The notes under the pieces: model-generated
Databases searched by the model: none
Seen by the model: only the letters and a program-made list of their open reading frames with translations
What the model was told of the DNA's origin: nothing
Position numbers and translations under genes: made by a program
Source: Clostridiaceae bacterium
Lineage (GTDB): Bacteria; Bacillota; Clostridia; Lachnospirales; Lachnospiraceae
Assembly: GCA_018378255.1 (NCBI GenBank)
Contig: JAGZXV010000003.1
Location: forward strand, 1-64,000
Reading direction: 5' to 3'
DNA: 64,000 bases
Part shown: piece by piece, positions 1-7,475 of the stretch
Layout: each line of letters opens with the position of its first letter
Numbering within the stretch: position 1 is the stretch's first letter

Positions 1-42
1 CCTTTGCTCCCAGGCCATCCGCCCCAGCGTCCCCTTCTTCAC
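1..42 (-). other. Possible 5' end of a further minus-strand gene, cut by the window edge
   Basis: On the minus strand a GTG at 42..40 is preceded by a GAAGG-like ribosome binding site and opens a frame (VKKGTLGRMAWEQR) that runs off the window start. It lies 45 bases after the stop of the DeoR-family gene and in the same direction, so it may be the next gene of that operon. Only 14 codons are visible, so neither coding status nor product can be judged. Confidence 0.2.
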
Positions 43-86
43 GGCGTAACCTTCGCCGTTACGTCAAACAAAAGATTCCCCCTCAT

Positions 87-872
87 CTAAACTTTGTCTG
101 CTAAAACGATCTCCACCCCTTTTTCCCTCATCCGTTCCAGCTCTTTTTCGTCCGCTGAGGAATCGGTGACTAAGATGTCGATATCGGTGATGTCGGCGCT
201 GGTAAAACAGAAGGTGCGCCCTACCTTAGAGCCGTCGGCGGCCACGATTTTTTTCCCTTTGCACCGTTTTAACATCTCTTCGTTGATCATGGTTTCCAGA
301 TAGGCGGAAGTGGTGATACCGTCGGTATGGGTGATTCCATTGACACCGAGAATGCAAACGGTAGCGAATACCCGGTTCATTAAATTGGTTGCCAGAGCGC
401 CGGTATAGGATTTGTTACGGCCGTTGTATTCTCCGCCTGTGGAAATCAGTGTGGCGGAACCGTCCTCCAGCGCCAGACAGGCCAATGCGTTGTTGGTTAT
501 GATGGTGATATCCATATTCTTAATGCATTTGATAACTTCAAGAGTGGTGGTGCCTGCATTTAGAAATACGGTGTCCTTTTCCTGGATATATTTGGAGATT
601 ACCGCGGCGATCTGCTGTTTCTGGGTTTGGTTCATGGAACCCTTGTTTTCGAAAACGGGGGTCATCTCAGAACCGGAAGAAGCCAGTTTAGCGCCTCCGT
701 GAAAACGCACGATATAGCCCTTTTTCTCCAGGAGGTCAAAATCTCTCCGGATTGTTAATTCCGACATATTTAATTCTTTGCTTACTTCTGATACCTGCAG
801 AGAGCCATGGGCATTAAACAGCTCCAGCAGTCGCTGGTGTCTTTTGTGCACTTCGGCCTGGCTTTGTTTCAT
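87..872 (-). CDS. DeoR-family transcriptional repressor of sugar metabolism
   Basis: 261 residues, the normal size of the DeoR/GlpR family. Residues about 6-60 form the DeoR winged helix-turn-helix (SELTIRRDFDLLEKKGYIVR, then the FHGGA that usually ends it). Residues about 80-235 form the sugar-phosphate sensing DeoRC domain, with the typical NAGTTTLE, TNNALA and GGEYN segments and a late ADGSKVG. Such proteins release DNA when they bind a phosphorylated sugar. UlaR, the E. coli ascorbate regulator, belongs to this family. Ula-type enzymes lie 11-18 kb away, and a motif in this gene's own promoter recurs before the 6312, 7476 and 12227 genes. Control of those genes is therefore inferred, not shown. 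The ATG is supported by the helix-turn-helix following directly. Confidence 0.9.
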   Translation of the reverse strand: MKQSQAEVHKRHQRLLELFNAHGSLQVSEVSKELNMSELTIRRDFDLLEKKGYIVRFHGGAKLASSGSEMTPVFENKGSMNQTQKQQIAAVISKYIQEKDTVFLNAGTTTLEVIKCIKNMDITIITNNALACLALEDGSATLISTGGEYNGRNKSYTGALATNLMNRVFATVCILGVNGITHTDGITTSAYLETMINEEMLKRCKGKKIVAADGSKVGRTFCFTSADITDIDILVTDSSADEKELERMREKGVEIVLADKV

Positions 873-910
873 AGATCGATTTCCCTTCTTATTTTACAAC
901 TGATATTCTG

Positions 911-984
911 ATACGTTCATAAAAATATTAACATGGATTTTCTAAAAGGGCAAGATCAAAACAAAACTAAAACGTTCATAAAAT
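911..984 (-). promoter_or_regulatory. Promoter of the DeoR gene with two candidate operators
   Basis: On the minus strand TTGCCC (953..948) and TAATAT (930..925) are spaced by 17 bases. Two near-identical motifs, core ACGTTCATAAAA on the plus strand, lie at 911-926 (just downstream of the -10) and 969-984 (about 22 bases upstream of the -35). Their placement suggests autoregulation by the DeoR protein. The same TTCATA core recurs near three other promoters (6215, 7348 and 7429, 12122 and 12202). The link to this regulator is inference. Confidence 0.55.
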
Positions 985-1008
985 ATAACTATATGTTGTG
1001 GAATGTGC

Positions 1009-1067
1009 TTGACATGCTGTGGTCTATTGTGATAGACTAAGGATAATGAAGGACTATTACAATAGAC
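1009..1067 (+). promoter_or_regulatory. BlaI promoter with two dyad operators
   Basis: TTGACA at 1009-1014 pairs with a weak TAGACT at 1033-1038. Two dyads lie here: GTCTATTGTGATAGAC at 1022-1037, overlapping the -10, and GACTATTACAATAGAC at 1052-1067, just before the ribosome binding site. Two dyads in front of an autoregulated repressor are typical of BlaI/MecI operators, although the classical core is TACA-N-TGTA. Here the shared core is CTATT/AATAG. Confidence 0.7.
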
Positions 1068-1083
1068 CAATCAGGAGGCGGGT

Positions 1084-1455
1084 ATGGAGGAGTGCAAGTT
1101 ATTTGAAAGTGAATACCGGTTTATGGATCTTGTGTGGGACATGGAACCTGTTAAGTCGACAGAGCTGGCAAAGGCGTGTTATACGGAATTGGGGTGGAAG
1201 AAATCTACCTGCTACACGGTGCTGAAGAAGCTTTCCGACAGAGGCTTTATTAAAAATGAAAAGGCTGTTGTAACTTCCCTGATCGGCAGGGAAGAGGTTC
1301 AGAAATATGAGAGTGAAGCGGTCGTTCGGAAGAATTTCAACGGCTCCCTTCCGGCATTCCTCACTGCATTTTTAAAGGACAGGGAACTTTCGCGGGAGGA
1401 AGCGGAAGAGATCAGAAAGATGATAGAAGAAGCAGTTGTGAGCACTAAGGATTAA
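1084..1455 (+). CDS. BlaI/MecI/CopY-family transcriptional repressor
   Basis: 123 residues, the usual size. The N-terminal 75 residues form the Penicillinase_R winged helix (ESEYRFMDLVWDMEPVKSTEL, then KSTCYTVLKKLSDRGFI), and the C-terminal helices make the dimer. AGGAGG at 1072-1077 sits six bases before the ATG. It is followed after 14 bases by the M56 membrane peptidase, the standard BlaI-BlaR pairing, in which the peptidase senses an envelope signal and causes repressor cleavage. Two palindromes overlie its promoter, so it probably represses its own operon. No beta-lactamase gene is nearby, so resistance should not be assumed. Confidence 0.93.
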   Translation: MEECKLFESEYRFMDLVWDMEPVKSTELAKACYTELGWKKSTCYTVLKKLSDRGFIKNEKAVVTSLIGREEVQKYESEAVVRKNFNGSLPAFLTAFLKDRELSREEAEEIRKMIEEAVVSTKD

Positions 1456-1469
1456 CGAGGAGGAAATTC

Positions 1470-3353
1470 ATGGATGGATTTATGATACGGCTTCTTAATA
1501 TGAGTTTTACGGCCGGCTGTGCCTGCCTGCTGGTGATAGCGCTGCGCGTGCTGCTCAGGCGGCTGCCAAAGATCTATTCCTACGCTTTATGGGGAATTGT
1601 TTTGTTTCGGTTTTTATGTCCGTTTACATTGGAGACGGCTGTGAGCCTTCTTCCGGTCAGCCCCGAAACGGTCAGTAACGGCATTCTCTATGACAAGACT
1701 CCGTCGGTTCATTCGGGAGTGGTATGGTTTGATAATTCTGTCAATCAGGTTCTGAAACAGACGATGACGCCTGCAGACGGGGCGGTCTCTGTCAATCCGA
1801 TCCAGATTGCGCTTTTTGTGTGCGGGATCGTATGGCTTGCGGGAGCGGCCGGATTTGCGGCATATAATCTCATTTCCTATATCAGTCTGAGAAGGAAACT
1901 GAAGGATGCGGTCAAGCTGAAACGGAGGATTTTCGCCTCCGATAAGATCAGCAGCCCCTTTACCATGGGAATATTGAATCCGCGGATATATCTGCCCTAT
2001 GGACTGAGCAAAGCGGAGGAAAAATGCATTGTGGCCCATGAGTGGGTGCACATAAGGCGGAGGGACGGCCTGGTTAAGATGCTGGGGATCCTTGTGCTGA
2101 CCCTGCATTGGTTCAATCCCCTGGCCTGGATCGGAGTTTCTTTGATGTGTAAGGATATGGAGATGGCGTGCGACGAAACCGCGCTAAAGCATCTGGGCAT
2201 GGGAGAACGCCAGCAGTACACCATGACGCTGTTCAATGTATCACTCAAGCACAGCGGCCTGCTTTTGCCCACTGCTTTTGGGGAAAGCAATACGAAAATA
2301 AGGATTAAAAATATTTTATCCTATAAAAAACCGGCGTTCTGGGTGAGCGCCTGCGCTGTGATCATACTAATCATTTCCGCAGTCACGCTGATGACCAATC
2401 CCAGAAGGGAGCAGATGAGCGGCGGCGAACCTGCGGATTTTGGAATGGCCGCATCATCGGAGGAGAATGATGATGGGACGGCTGTCAGCATCATCGGAGG
2501 CTCAGACGGCCCTACCAGCATTTTCCTGGCAGGAAAGCTGGGTAATGGGAATGCAGAGAGTAATACAGCGGAGGGCAAAACGATTATGGAGCTGCCCATG
2601 GATTATCTGGATATTAATGAAGATAAGACCCCGGCGGCAATCGGCAAGTCCGAAGACGGCGCCTGGATGATTTATGGGGACTTCGGTTTTTACTACTTTG
2701 AGAAAAATCAGGATGTGTGGTATCCCGAGCCGTTTTTGAAGGGAGAAGATCTGGATTACGTCAGGGAATTTCTAAAGGGTCTGAGGGAACAGGATAAACC
2801 GGCGGACGCCGGATATCTGGCGCAGCAGGGCTTTTTGGGAAAAGGGCTCAGCAATCTGGGGATCGTCACCTATGATGCGAGGGAAATGGAAGACAAAACG
2901 GTGGCGGTGCTGGGAGCATTTTCCGACTCGCCTATTTTAACGGATGTTTTTTTAGGGCGGTATGACCCGGCGGCAGGAACTTTGGTTCAGGTTTATCCGT
3001 TTGGCGGCGACAGAAAAACGATTGTGAACGAAAAAGGCCGGATATCCTACCGGCGTTACCTGTTTTCTGACGAGGGCTGGGATTACTTTATCCGCACTCC
3101 GGAAACGAAGCTGGATTTCGAAGGCGCGGAGCCTGTGGACGGAAGGCTGGAACTGGTGCGTTTTTCCGGCGGCAAGGCAGAAGTGCTGGATAATCTTTTC
3201 TGCCTCCGGGATATGGAGAACGGCATAAGTTTTGACCAGGGATTTATCGTTTACCAGGCGGCCAAAGAAGCCACAGAAGCGGGATTTGAGCAGCTAGTGA
3301 CAGTTAAACTCTCTTTTGACGGAAGCAGCAGAAGCGTTGTGGATGGGAATTAG
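1470..3353 (+). CDS. BlaR1-like M56-family membrane metallopeptidase
   Basis: 627 residues. The N-terminal half is a multi-spanning M56 domain: hydrophobic segments at about 9-30, 36-55 and 112-135, then the zinc site H190-E191-x-x-H194 in AHEWVHIRRRDG, and DMEMACDE downstream as the further metal ligand region. A final membrane segment lies near 290-308. The last 300 residues are extracytoplasmic and show no penicillin-binding sensor motifs, so the ligand is unknown. Residues 341-356 carry IIGGSDGPTSIFLAGK, a string close to the signature of the sodium-pumping oxaloacetate decarboxylase beta subunit; in this context it is unexplained. It pairs with the BlaI repressor just upstream and has a GAGGAGG ribosome binding site. 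Confidence 0.9.
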   Translation: MDGFMIRLLNMSFTAGCACLLVIALRVLLRRLPKIYSYALWGIVLFRFLCPFTLETAVSLLPVSPETVSNGILYDKTPSVHSGVVWFDNSVNQVLKQTMTPADGAVSVNPIQIALFVCGIVWLAGAAGFAAYNLISYISLRRKLKDAVKLKRRIFASDKISSPFTMGILNPRIYLPYGLSKAEEKCIVAHEWVHIRRRDGLVKMLGILVLTLHWFNPLAWIGVSLMCKDMEMACDETALKHLGMGERQQYTMTLFNVSLKHSGLLLPTAFGESNTKIRIKNILSYKKPAFWVSACAVIILIISAVTLMTNPRREQMSGGEPADFGMAASSEENDDGTAVSIIGGSDGPTSIFLAGKLGNGNAESNTAEGKTIMELPMDYLDINEDKTPAAIGKSEDGAWMIYGDFGFYYFEKNQDVWYPEPFLKGEDLDYVREFLKGLREQDKPADAGYLAQQGFLGKGLSNLGIVTYDAREMEDKTVAVLGAFSDSPILTDVFLGRYDPAAGTLVQVYPFGGDRKTIVNEKGRISYRRYLFSDEGWDYFIRTPETKLDFEGAEPVDGRLELVRFSGGKAEVLDNLFCLRDMENGISFDQGFIVYQAAKEATEAGFEQLVTVKLSFDGSSRSVVDGN

Positions 3354-3510
3354 CGTGCAGGAGGTAATCAATATGTGGATGGAATCTTGCATAAGATAAT
3401 GTGATGAATTTGATCAATATTATATATTTGTGCAGAATACCCCGATATGCTACTATTATTTTATAAAAATATAGCACAATGCATGAAATACATGCGGAAT
3501 CGAGGGCGAA

Positions 3511-4626
3511 ATGATTTGGTATCCAAAAAAGTACAGAATAGAGCCGCCGAAAGCGGACAAGAGCTGGATTTTTAAAAAAGCGGATCTGGCAATGGAAGAG
3601 CCGGTGCCTCATATTACGGATATTGTATCCGAGAAAAGTGAGGGCGGCCCTCATGACTACTATTCAAATGGGGACTATTGGTGGCCGAACCCGGATACGC
3701 CGGACGGTCTTCCATACGTTCACCGGGACGGGCAGACAAATCCGGATAATTTCAATGGGCACCGGGTGATGCTGCGGCATATGCGGACCAATGTGGTATT
3801 TTTAACCGCGGCATATGAACTGAGTGGAGATAAGATTTATTCAGACTACGCAGCCCGCATTTTAAAAGAATTTTTCCTGGATGAAGAGACAAAAATGAAC
3901 CCGAACCTGAACTATGCCCAAGCCCTGTTAGGAATCTGCCCGGGGCGGGGAATCGGGATCATAGATACTCTTCATCTGGTAGACGTGGTGTTTGCAGTTC
4001 AAAGGCTGAAAAAGCTGGACGCAGTGACGGATGATATGTACCGCGGGCTGCAGAATTGGTTTGGCTCCTATCTGGGATGGATGCTGACCAGCGCCAATGG
4101 AATGAAGGAGATGAATGCCGACAATAACCATGGTGTATGCTTTTTTGTCCAGGCAGCTGCATTTGCCCTGTTTACGGACAATGAAAGGATTGTGGATTTC
4201 TGCCGGGATTATTATAAAAACGGCCTTATGAAGCAGATGGCCCCGGACGGTTCATTTCCCCGGGAGCTGGGCAGGACAAAGCCGTATAATTATTCCATAT
4301 TTGTGGTTGATAATATGGTTTCCCTCTGCCAGATGCTTTCCAAGCCGGATGATGACTTGTGGGAGTTTACGCTTTCCGACGGCAGAGGAATTAAAAAGGG
4401 GCTGGATTTCATCACTCCTTATATCATTAATAAGAGCGTCTGGCCCTATCCGCCTGATGTGATGCATTTTGATGCATTTCCGGCGAGAGCTTCTTTCATG
4501 GTATTTGCCGGTTGCAGTTTGGGTAGACAAGAGCTTTTAGACCTGTATGAAAGCCTTCCCATAGAGCCGGAGGATGAAGAAGCCCGCCGCAACATCGCGG
4601 TCCGCCTGCCGGATTTATGGATGTAA
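3511..4626 (+). CDS. Alginate lyase-fold protein (PF05426-like, PL5/PL38 type)
   Basis: 371 residues with no signal peptide, so probably cytoplasmic. The order SNGDYWWPNPDTPDGLPYV, NPNLNYAQALLGICPGRGIGI and NADNNHGVCF matches the alpha-helical toroid of the alginate_lyase family, where an Asn/His pair and Tyr residues form the eliminase site. Known members cut uronate-containing polymers such as polymannuronate (PL5) or glucuronan (PL38); the substrate here cannot be told. A GAGGG ribosome binding site lies six bases before the ATG. It stands alone, 157 bases after the M56 gene, and is closed by the terminator at 4660. A uronate substrate would fit the organic-acid transporter and Ula-type enzymes downstream, but that link is inferred. 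Confidence 0.75.
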   Translation: MIWYPKKYRIEPPKADKSWIFKKADLAMEEPVPHITDIVSEKSEGGPHDYYSNGDYWWPNPDTPDGLPYVHRDGQTNPDNFNGHRVMLRHMRTNVVFLTAAYELSGDKIYSDYAARILKEFFLDEETKMNPNLNYAQALLGICPGRGIGIIDTLHLVDVVFAVQRLKKLDAVTDDMYRGLQNWFGSYLGWMLTSANGMKEMNADNNHGVCFFVQAAAFALFTDNERIVDFCRDYYKNGLMKQMAPDGSFPRELGRTKPYNYSIFVVDNMVSLCQMLSKPDDDLWEFTLSDGRGIKKGLDFITPYIINKSVWPYPPDVMHFDAFPARASFMVFAGCSLGRQELLDLYESLPIEPEDEEARRNIAVRLPDLWM

Positions 4627-4659
4627 ATAAAGAAAAACGTTAGTAAAGTTTAAGACTTT

Positions 4660-4692
4660 ATCCCGGTGCAGCCGTGTACACCGGGATTTTTC
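4660..4692 (+). terminator. Intrinsic terminator after the lyase-like gene
   Basis: Perfect nine-base stem ATCCCGGTG/CACCGGGAT with a ten-base loop, followed by a T run (4687-4692). It separates the lyase-like gene from the next one. TATAAT at 4698-4703 directly after it probably starts the following transcript. Confidence 0.85.
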
Positions 4693-4760
4693 TATTGTAT
4701 AATGAAAGAACAGCAGGCAGATATGGGGAATAAGAATGAAAGGGCAAAAAGAGGGGCGCG

Positions 4761-5225
4761 ATGGAAGAGAAGAGGCTGAATGATCCTGTGAAATTGACTT
4801 CCGCTGCAACGAGAGTAGAAGCGGAAATGATGGAAAGAATGCTTGAAGAGTACGGAATTCCCTGTTTCATAAAGGATTTGGAATCAGGCGGCTATATGAA
4901 TATCTATATGGGGTATTCTGTTTTCGGCAGTGAAATCTATGTGAGGGAAGGCGACTTAAAGAGGGCGAAGTCTCTTCTGGAAGAGCAGGCGCAGACAGCC
5001 GGTCCGGAGCAGACAGGCGATGAAAGGATAGGTAATGAAGGGATAGGCGCTGGAGACATAAATGATGAAGGCATGAACGATGAGGACATAAACGATGAGG
5101 ACATAAGTGACGAGGACATATACCTCTCAAAAAGCAGAGCTGTGGAAGTCATCGTGGGAATCATGATACTGGTGGCGGCTGTCAGCACAGTTTTGTGCAT
5201 TGCACTGCGGTTTGCTGCGGCTTAA
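4761..5225 (+). CDS. DUF2007-like signal-transducing domain protein with C-terminal membrane helix
   Basis: 154 residues. Residues 8-75 resemble the DUF2007 (putative prokaryotic signal transducing) fold: AATRVEAEMMERMLEEYGIPCF, then GSEIYVREGDLKRAKSLLEE. Residues 90-120 are an acidic low-complexity run of repeated D-I-N-D-E units. The last 25 residues (VEVIVGIMILVAAVSTVLCI) form one membrane helix that would leave the domain in the cytoplasm. The function of the family is not established. The degenerate acidic repeat is likely length-variable between strains. Start chosen at the ATG after the GAGGGGCG ribosome binding site. Confidence 0.7.
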   Translation: MEEKRLNDPVKLTSAATRVEAEMMERMLEEYGIPCFIKDLESGGYMNIYMGYSVFGSEIYVREGDLKRAKSLLEEQAQTAGPEQTGDERIGNEGIGAGDINDEGMNDEDINDEDISDEDIYLSKSRAVEVIVGIMILVAAVSTVLCIALRFAAA

Positions 5226-5308
5226 ATTCCGGAAACATTTACAGGAAAGTGAAGTAAAAACAATAAAGACAGCAACGGTTGCTGAATATAAAAGAAAAGG
5301 AGAATCGA

Positions 5309-5986
5309 ATGCAGTACGAAATCATAGGAGATATTTTACCGGCAGTGGAAATAAAACTTCAGCCGGGCGAGTCGGTATGTACACAATCAGGCGGAATGGC
5401 ATGGATGAGTGACGGATTTCAGTTGGAATCCAATGTAAAAGGGGGATTGATGAAGGGATTTGGAAGAATGCTTTCGGGAGAATCCCTGTTTATGGCTACT
5501 TATACGGCTACCAGGCCTGATTCCCAGATCGCATTTGCAACTACAGTTCCGGGAACTATTTTGGCTGTTGATGTTTCGGCTCATAAACTGATCTGCCAGA
5601 AAGGGGCATTTTTGTGTGCGGAGACCAGCGTTGAGCTGAAGACGGCATTTACCAAGAAGATTTCAGGTGGATTCTTCGGCGGCGAGGGATTTATCCTGCA
5701 GGAATTGGATGGAACGGGAACTGCGTTTCTGGAAGTGGACGGCGATGTGATTGAAAAAGAACTGGCTCCCGGCGAGGTTTTTAAGGTGGATACGGGAAAT
5801 GTATTCGCTTTTGAAAAAGGGGTCAGATATGAAGTGGAAATGATCAAGGGAATTAAGAATGTGCTGTTTGGCGGCGAGGGATTATTCCTCACTAAATTAA
5901 CAGGACCGGGGAGAATTTATCTTCAGACAATGAACTTTGCGGAGTTCACCGGAAGGATTGCCAACGGGATTCCGTCAAAGAGTTAG
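5309..5986 (+). CDS. AIM24 / TIGR00266-family protein
   Basis: 225 residues from the ATG at 5309, which has AAAAGGAGA just upstream; an earlier in-frame TTG at 5279 lacks a site. The sequence starts QYEIIGDILPAVEIKLQPGE and continues with GGMAWMSDGF and two FGGEG turns (GGFFGGEGFILQELDG and LFGGEGLFLTKLTGPG). This is the beta-barrel pattern of the AIM24/DUF124 family, whose biochemical role in bacteria is unknown. It has no membrane helix. It is followed by the terminator at 6068 and may form a two-gene unit with the DUF2007-like gene. Confidence 0.85.
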   Translation: MQYEIIGDILPAVEIKLQPGESVCTQSGGMAWMSDGFQLESNVKGGLMKGFGRMLSGESLFMATYTATRPDSQIAFATTVPGTILAVDVSAHKLICQKGAFLCAETSVELKTAFTKKISGGFFGGEGFILQELDGTGTAFLEVDGDVIEKELAPGEVFKVDTGNVFAFEKGVRYEVEMIKGIKNVLFGGEGLFLTKLTGPGRIYLQTMNFAEFTGRIANGIPSKS

Positions 5987-6067
5987 GAGCAGTCATTTAA
6001 GTGGATGGCAGAGAAACGCCGGTGAGGTGCGTAAAAAGCAGTTCCGGCGGCAGAATGGCGGGCCAGG

Positions 6068-6107
6068 GCCGGCTTACGATCGTAAGCCGGCTCCGGCCTG
6101 CCTTTTT
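6068..6107 (+). terminator. Intrinsic terminator after the AIM24-like gene
   Basis: A perfect ten-base stem GCCGGCTTAC/GTAAGCCGGC around GATC (6068-6091) is followed by a C-rich stretch and TTTTT at 6103-6107. The T run sits about 12 bases after the stem, so termination may be imperfect. The rest of the 5987-6311 gap holds the promoter region listed at 6215 and no further gene. Confidence 0.6.
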
Positions 6108-6214
6108 GCCCTGGTGCTGCTTTTTTGTTTACCGGGCAGGTATGGCTGGCTGATGGATAAAAAATACTTGTAAATTTGAGGCTTAGGTTGAGTATATGGG
6201 CTTTTATTGATGGA

Positions 6215-6294
6215 TTTATGAATGGATATTTCGAAAACGATTGACATTAATGAATGATAACGATAATATAAAATTAATAACCCAAGCGTTTTCA
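6215..6294 (+). promoter_or_regulatory. Promoter of the UroD/MtaA-family gene with a DeoR-type motif and a cre-like site
   Basis: TTGACA at 6241-6246 is followed by GATAATAT at 6262-6269 (TAATAT at 17 bases). TTTATGAATG at 6215-6224 is the complement of CATTCATAAA, the core found at 7428-7437. It lies 19 bases upstream of the -35, as the related motifs do at the DeoR, TTT and sulfatase promoters. CCCAAGCGTTTTCA at 6281-6294 matches 11 of 14 positions of a catabolite-response (CcpA cre) consensus and would block the early transcript. Binding is not shown. Confidence 0.5.
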
Positions 6295-6311
6295 AATGAA
6301 AGGAGTAAATA

Positions 6312-7328
6312 ATGAACTCAAAAGAACGTATTCAAGCCCTGCTGGACGGGAGAAAACCTGATATGGTGCCGGTTTTTCCTAAAATTAGTTTTGCAACAAT
6401 CAATGCGGTGCCGGGAATGAATTTTCATGATTATACGACTGATCCGGATCAAATGGCTAACGCCATTGTTTCATCTGCCGTGAAGTTTGGCTATGATGCG
6501 GTTGGAATCACCACGGATATTGCTAATGAAGGGATGGCGCTGGGCAGCGAGTATGAGCGGCCTGTGGACCGCCCGTCGAAGATGGTCCGTTATCTTATGG
6601 ATTCCATTGATGATTATGAAAAAGTGATTATGGCCGATCCTATGGAGAGAGAACCCACCAGAACGATCATACGGGCGACGGAGCTGGTAAAAAAGGAGAT
6701 TGGGGATCGGATCTATATCACATCCTGGTGCAACGGGCCGCTGAATGTGGCCAGCCAGCTGGTGCCGTTAGAAGAGGTGCTGATCGGTATGATCGATGAC
6801 CCGGATACACTGCACCGGCTTTTGGAACGGTGCCTGGAATTTTCCATGAAATATGCAAAAATGCTGGTTTTAGCAGGAGCGGACGCGGTTTCATTCGGAC
6901 ATGCCATGGCGTCTTGTACGGTTATTTCAAGGGACCGGTACAGAGAGTTTGCACTTCCTTATGAAACGAGGCTGGTTCAGGCGATTCATGAGGCAGGGGG
7001 AAAGGCCATAACCCATATCTGCGGCAATATTCAGCCTATCATATCCGACGTGGATACCAATGGCAGTGATATGATTGACTTTGACCATTTATGCGATCCT
7101 GCTTCAATTCTTCAGTCATCCACCAAAATTATCAGAGGCAATCTGGACCCTGTCCTGTTTTCCAACGGCACGCCTGAGGAGGTTTACCGGGAGACTGCCA
7201 GGGTTGTGGAACTCTGTAAGGACAGCCGGAGATTTATTCTGGGCAGCGGATGTGAGATTACGGAATCGGCGTCGGATGAAAACATCAGGGCATTTGTCCG
7301 GGCTGGACGGGATTATGGGAAATATTAA
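6312..7328 (+). CDS. UroD/MtaA-family protein (zinc methyltransferase-type motif)
   Basis: 338 residues, a full-length uroporphyrinogen-decarboxylase fold (TIM barrel). The start NSKERIQALLDGRKPDMVPV is typical. H235-x-C237 (ITHICGN) together with C314 (GSGCEI) rebuilds the H-x-C...C zinc site of methylcobamide:CoM methyltransferases such as MtaA, rather than the porphyrin site of HemE. No corrinoid protein or methyltransferase activator lies nearby, so a classical methyl-transfer system is not visible. The AAAGGAG ribosome binding site fits the ATG. It directly precedes the TTT transporter and shares the promoter motif, so it may act on the imported acid. Its substrate is unknown. Confidence 0.85.
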   Translation: MNSKERIQALLDGRKPDMVPVFPKISFATINAVPGMNFHDYTTDPDQMANAIVSSAVKFGYDAVGITTDIANEGMALGSEYERPVDRPSKMVRYLMDSIDDYEKVIMADPMEREPTRTIIRATELVKKEIGDRIYITSWCNGPLNVASQLVPLEEVLIGMIDDPDTLHRLLERCLEFSMKYAKMLVLAGADAVSFGHAMASCTVISRDRYREFALPYETRLVQAIHEAGGKAITHICGNIQPIISDVDTNGSDMIDFDHLCDPASILQSSTKIIRGNLDPVLFSNGTPEEVYRETARVVELCKDSRRFILGSGCEITESASDENIRAFVRAGRDYGKY

Positions 7329-7344
7329 TAAAAGTGAAAATAAA

Positions 7345-7438
7345 ATGTTCATATAAACATAAAAATCTTGACAAAATGACAATATAATGTTAATATACGA
7401 TTAACGAGTAATAAAAACAAATAAAACATTCATAAAAC
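7345..7438 (+). promoter_or_regulatory. TTT-transporter promoter with two DeoR-type motifs
   Basis: TTGACA at 7368-7373 and TAATAT at 7391-7396 are spaced by 17 bases. One motif, TTCATATAA (7348-7356), is 15 bases upstream of the -35; the second, AAACATTCATAAAAC (7424-7438), is in the untranslated leader. The upstream/downstream pair is arranged as at the sulfatase promoter (12122-12210). The leader copy shares the TTCATAAAA core with the DeoR promoter sites. Confidence 0.55.
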
Positions 7439-7475
7439 TTATGCGGATGAATGAAAATGTATGGAGGGAAAGTAA

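Noticed and set aside
2490..2537. Oxaloacetate decarboxylase beta subunit
   Set aside because: Only a 16-residue string matches; the rest of the protein is an M56 peptidase with one membrane anchor after it.
1084..3353. Beta-lactam resistance operon (BlaI/BlaR1)
   Set aside because: The sensor part lacks penicillin-binding motifs and no beta-lactamase gene is present.
6312..7328. HemE, heme biosynthesis
   Set aside because: The H-x-C...C zinc motif and the context of transport and sugar genes fit the MtaA-like branch instead.
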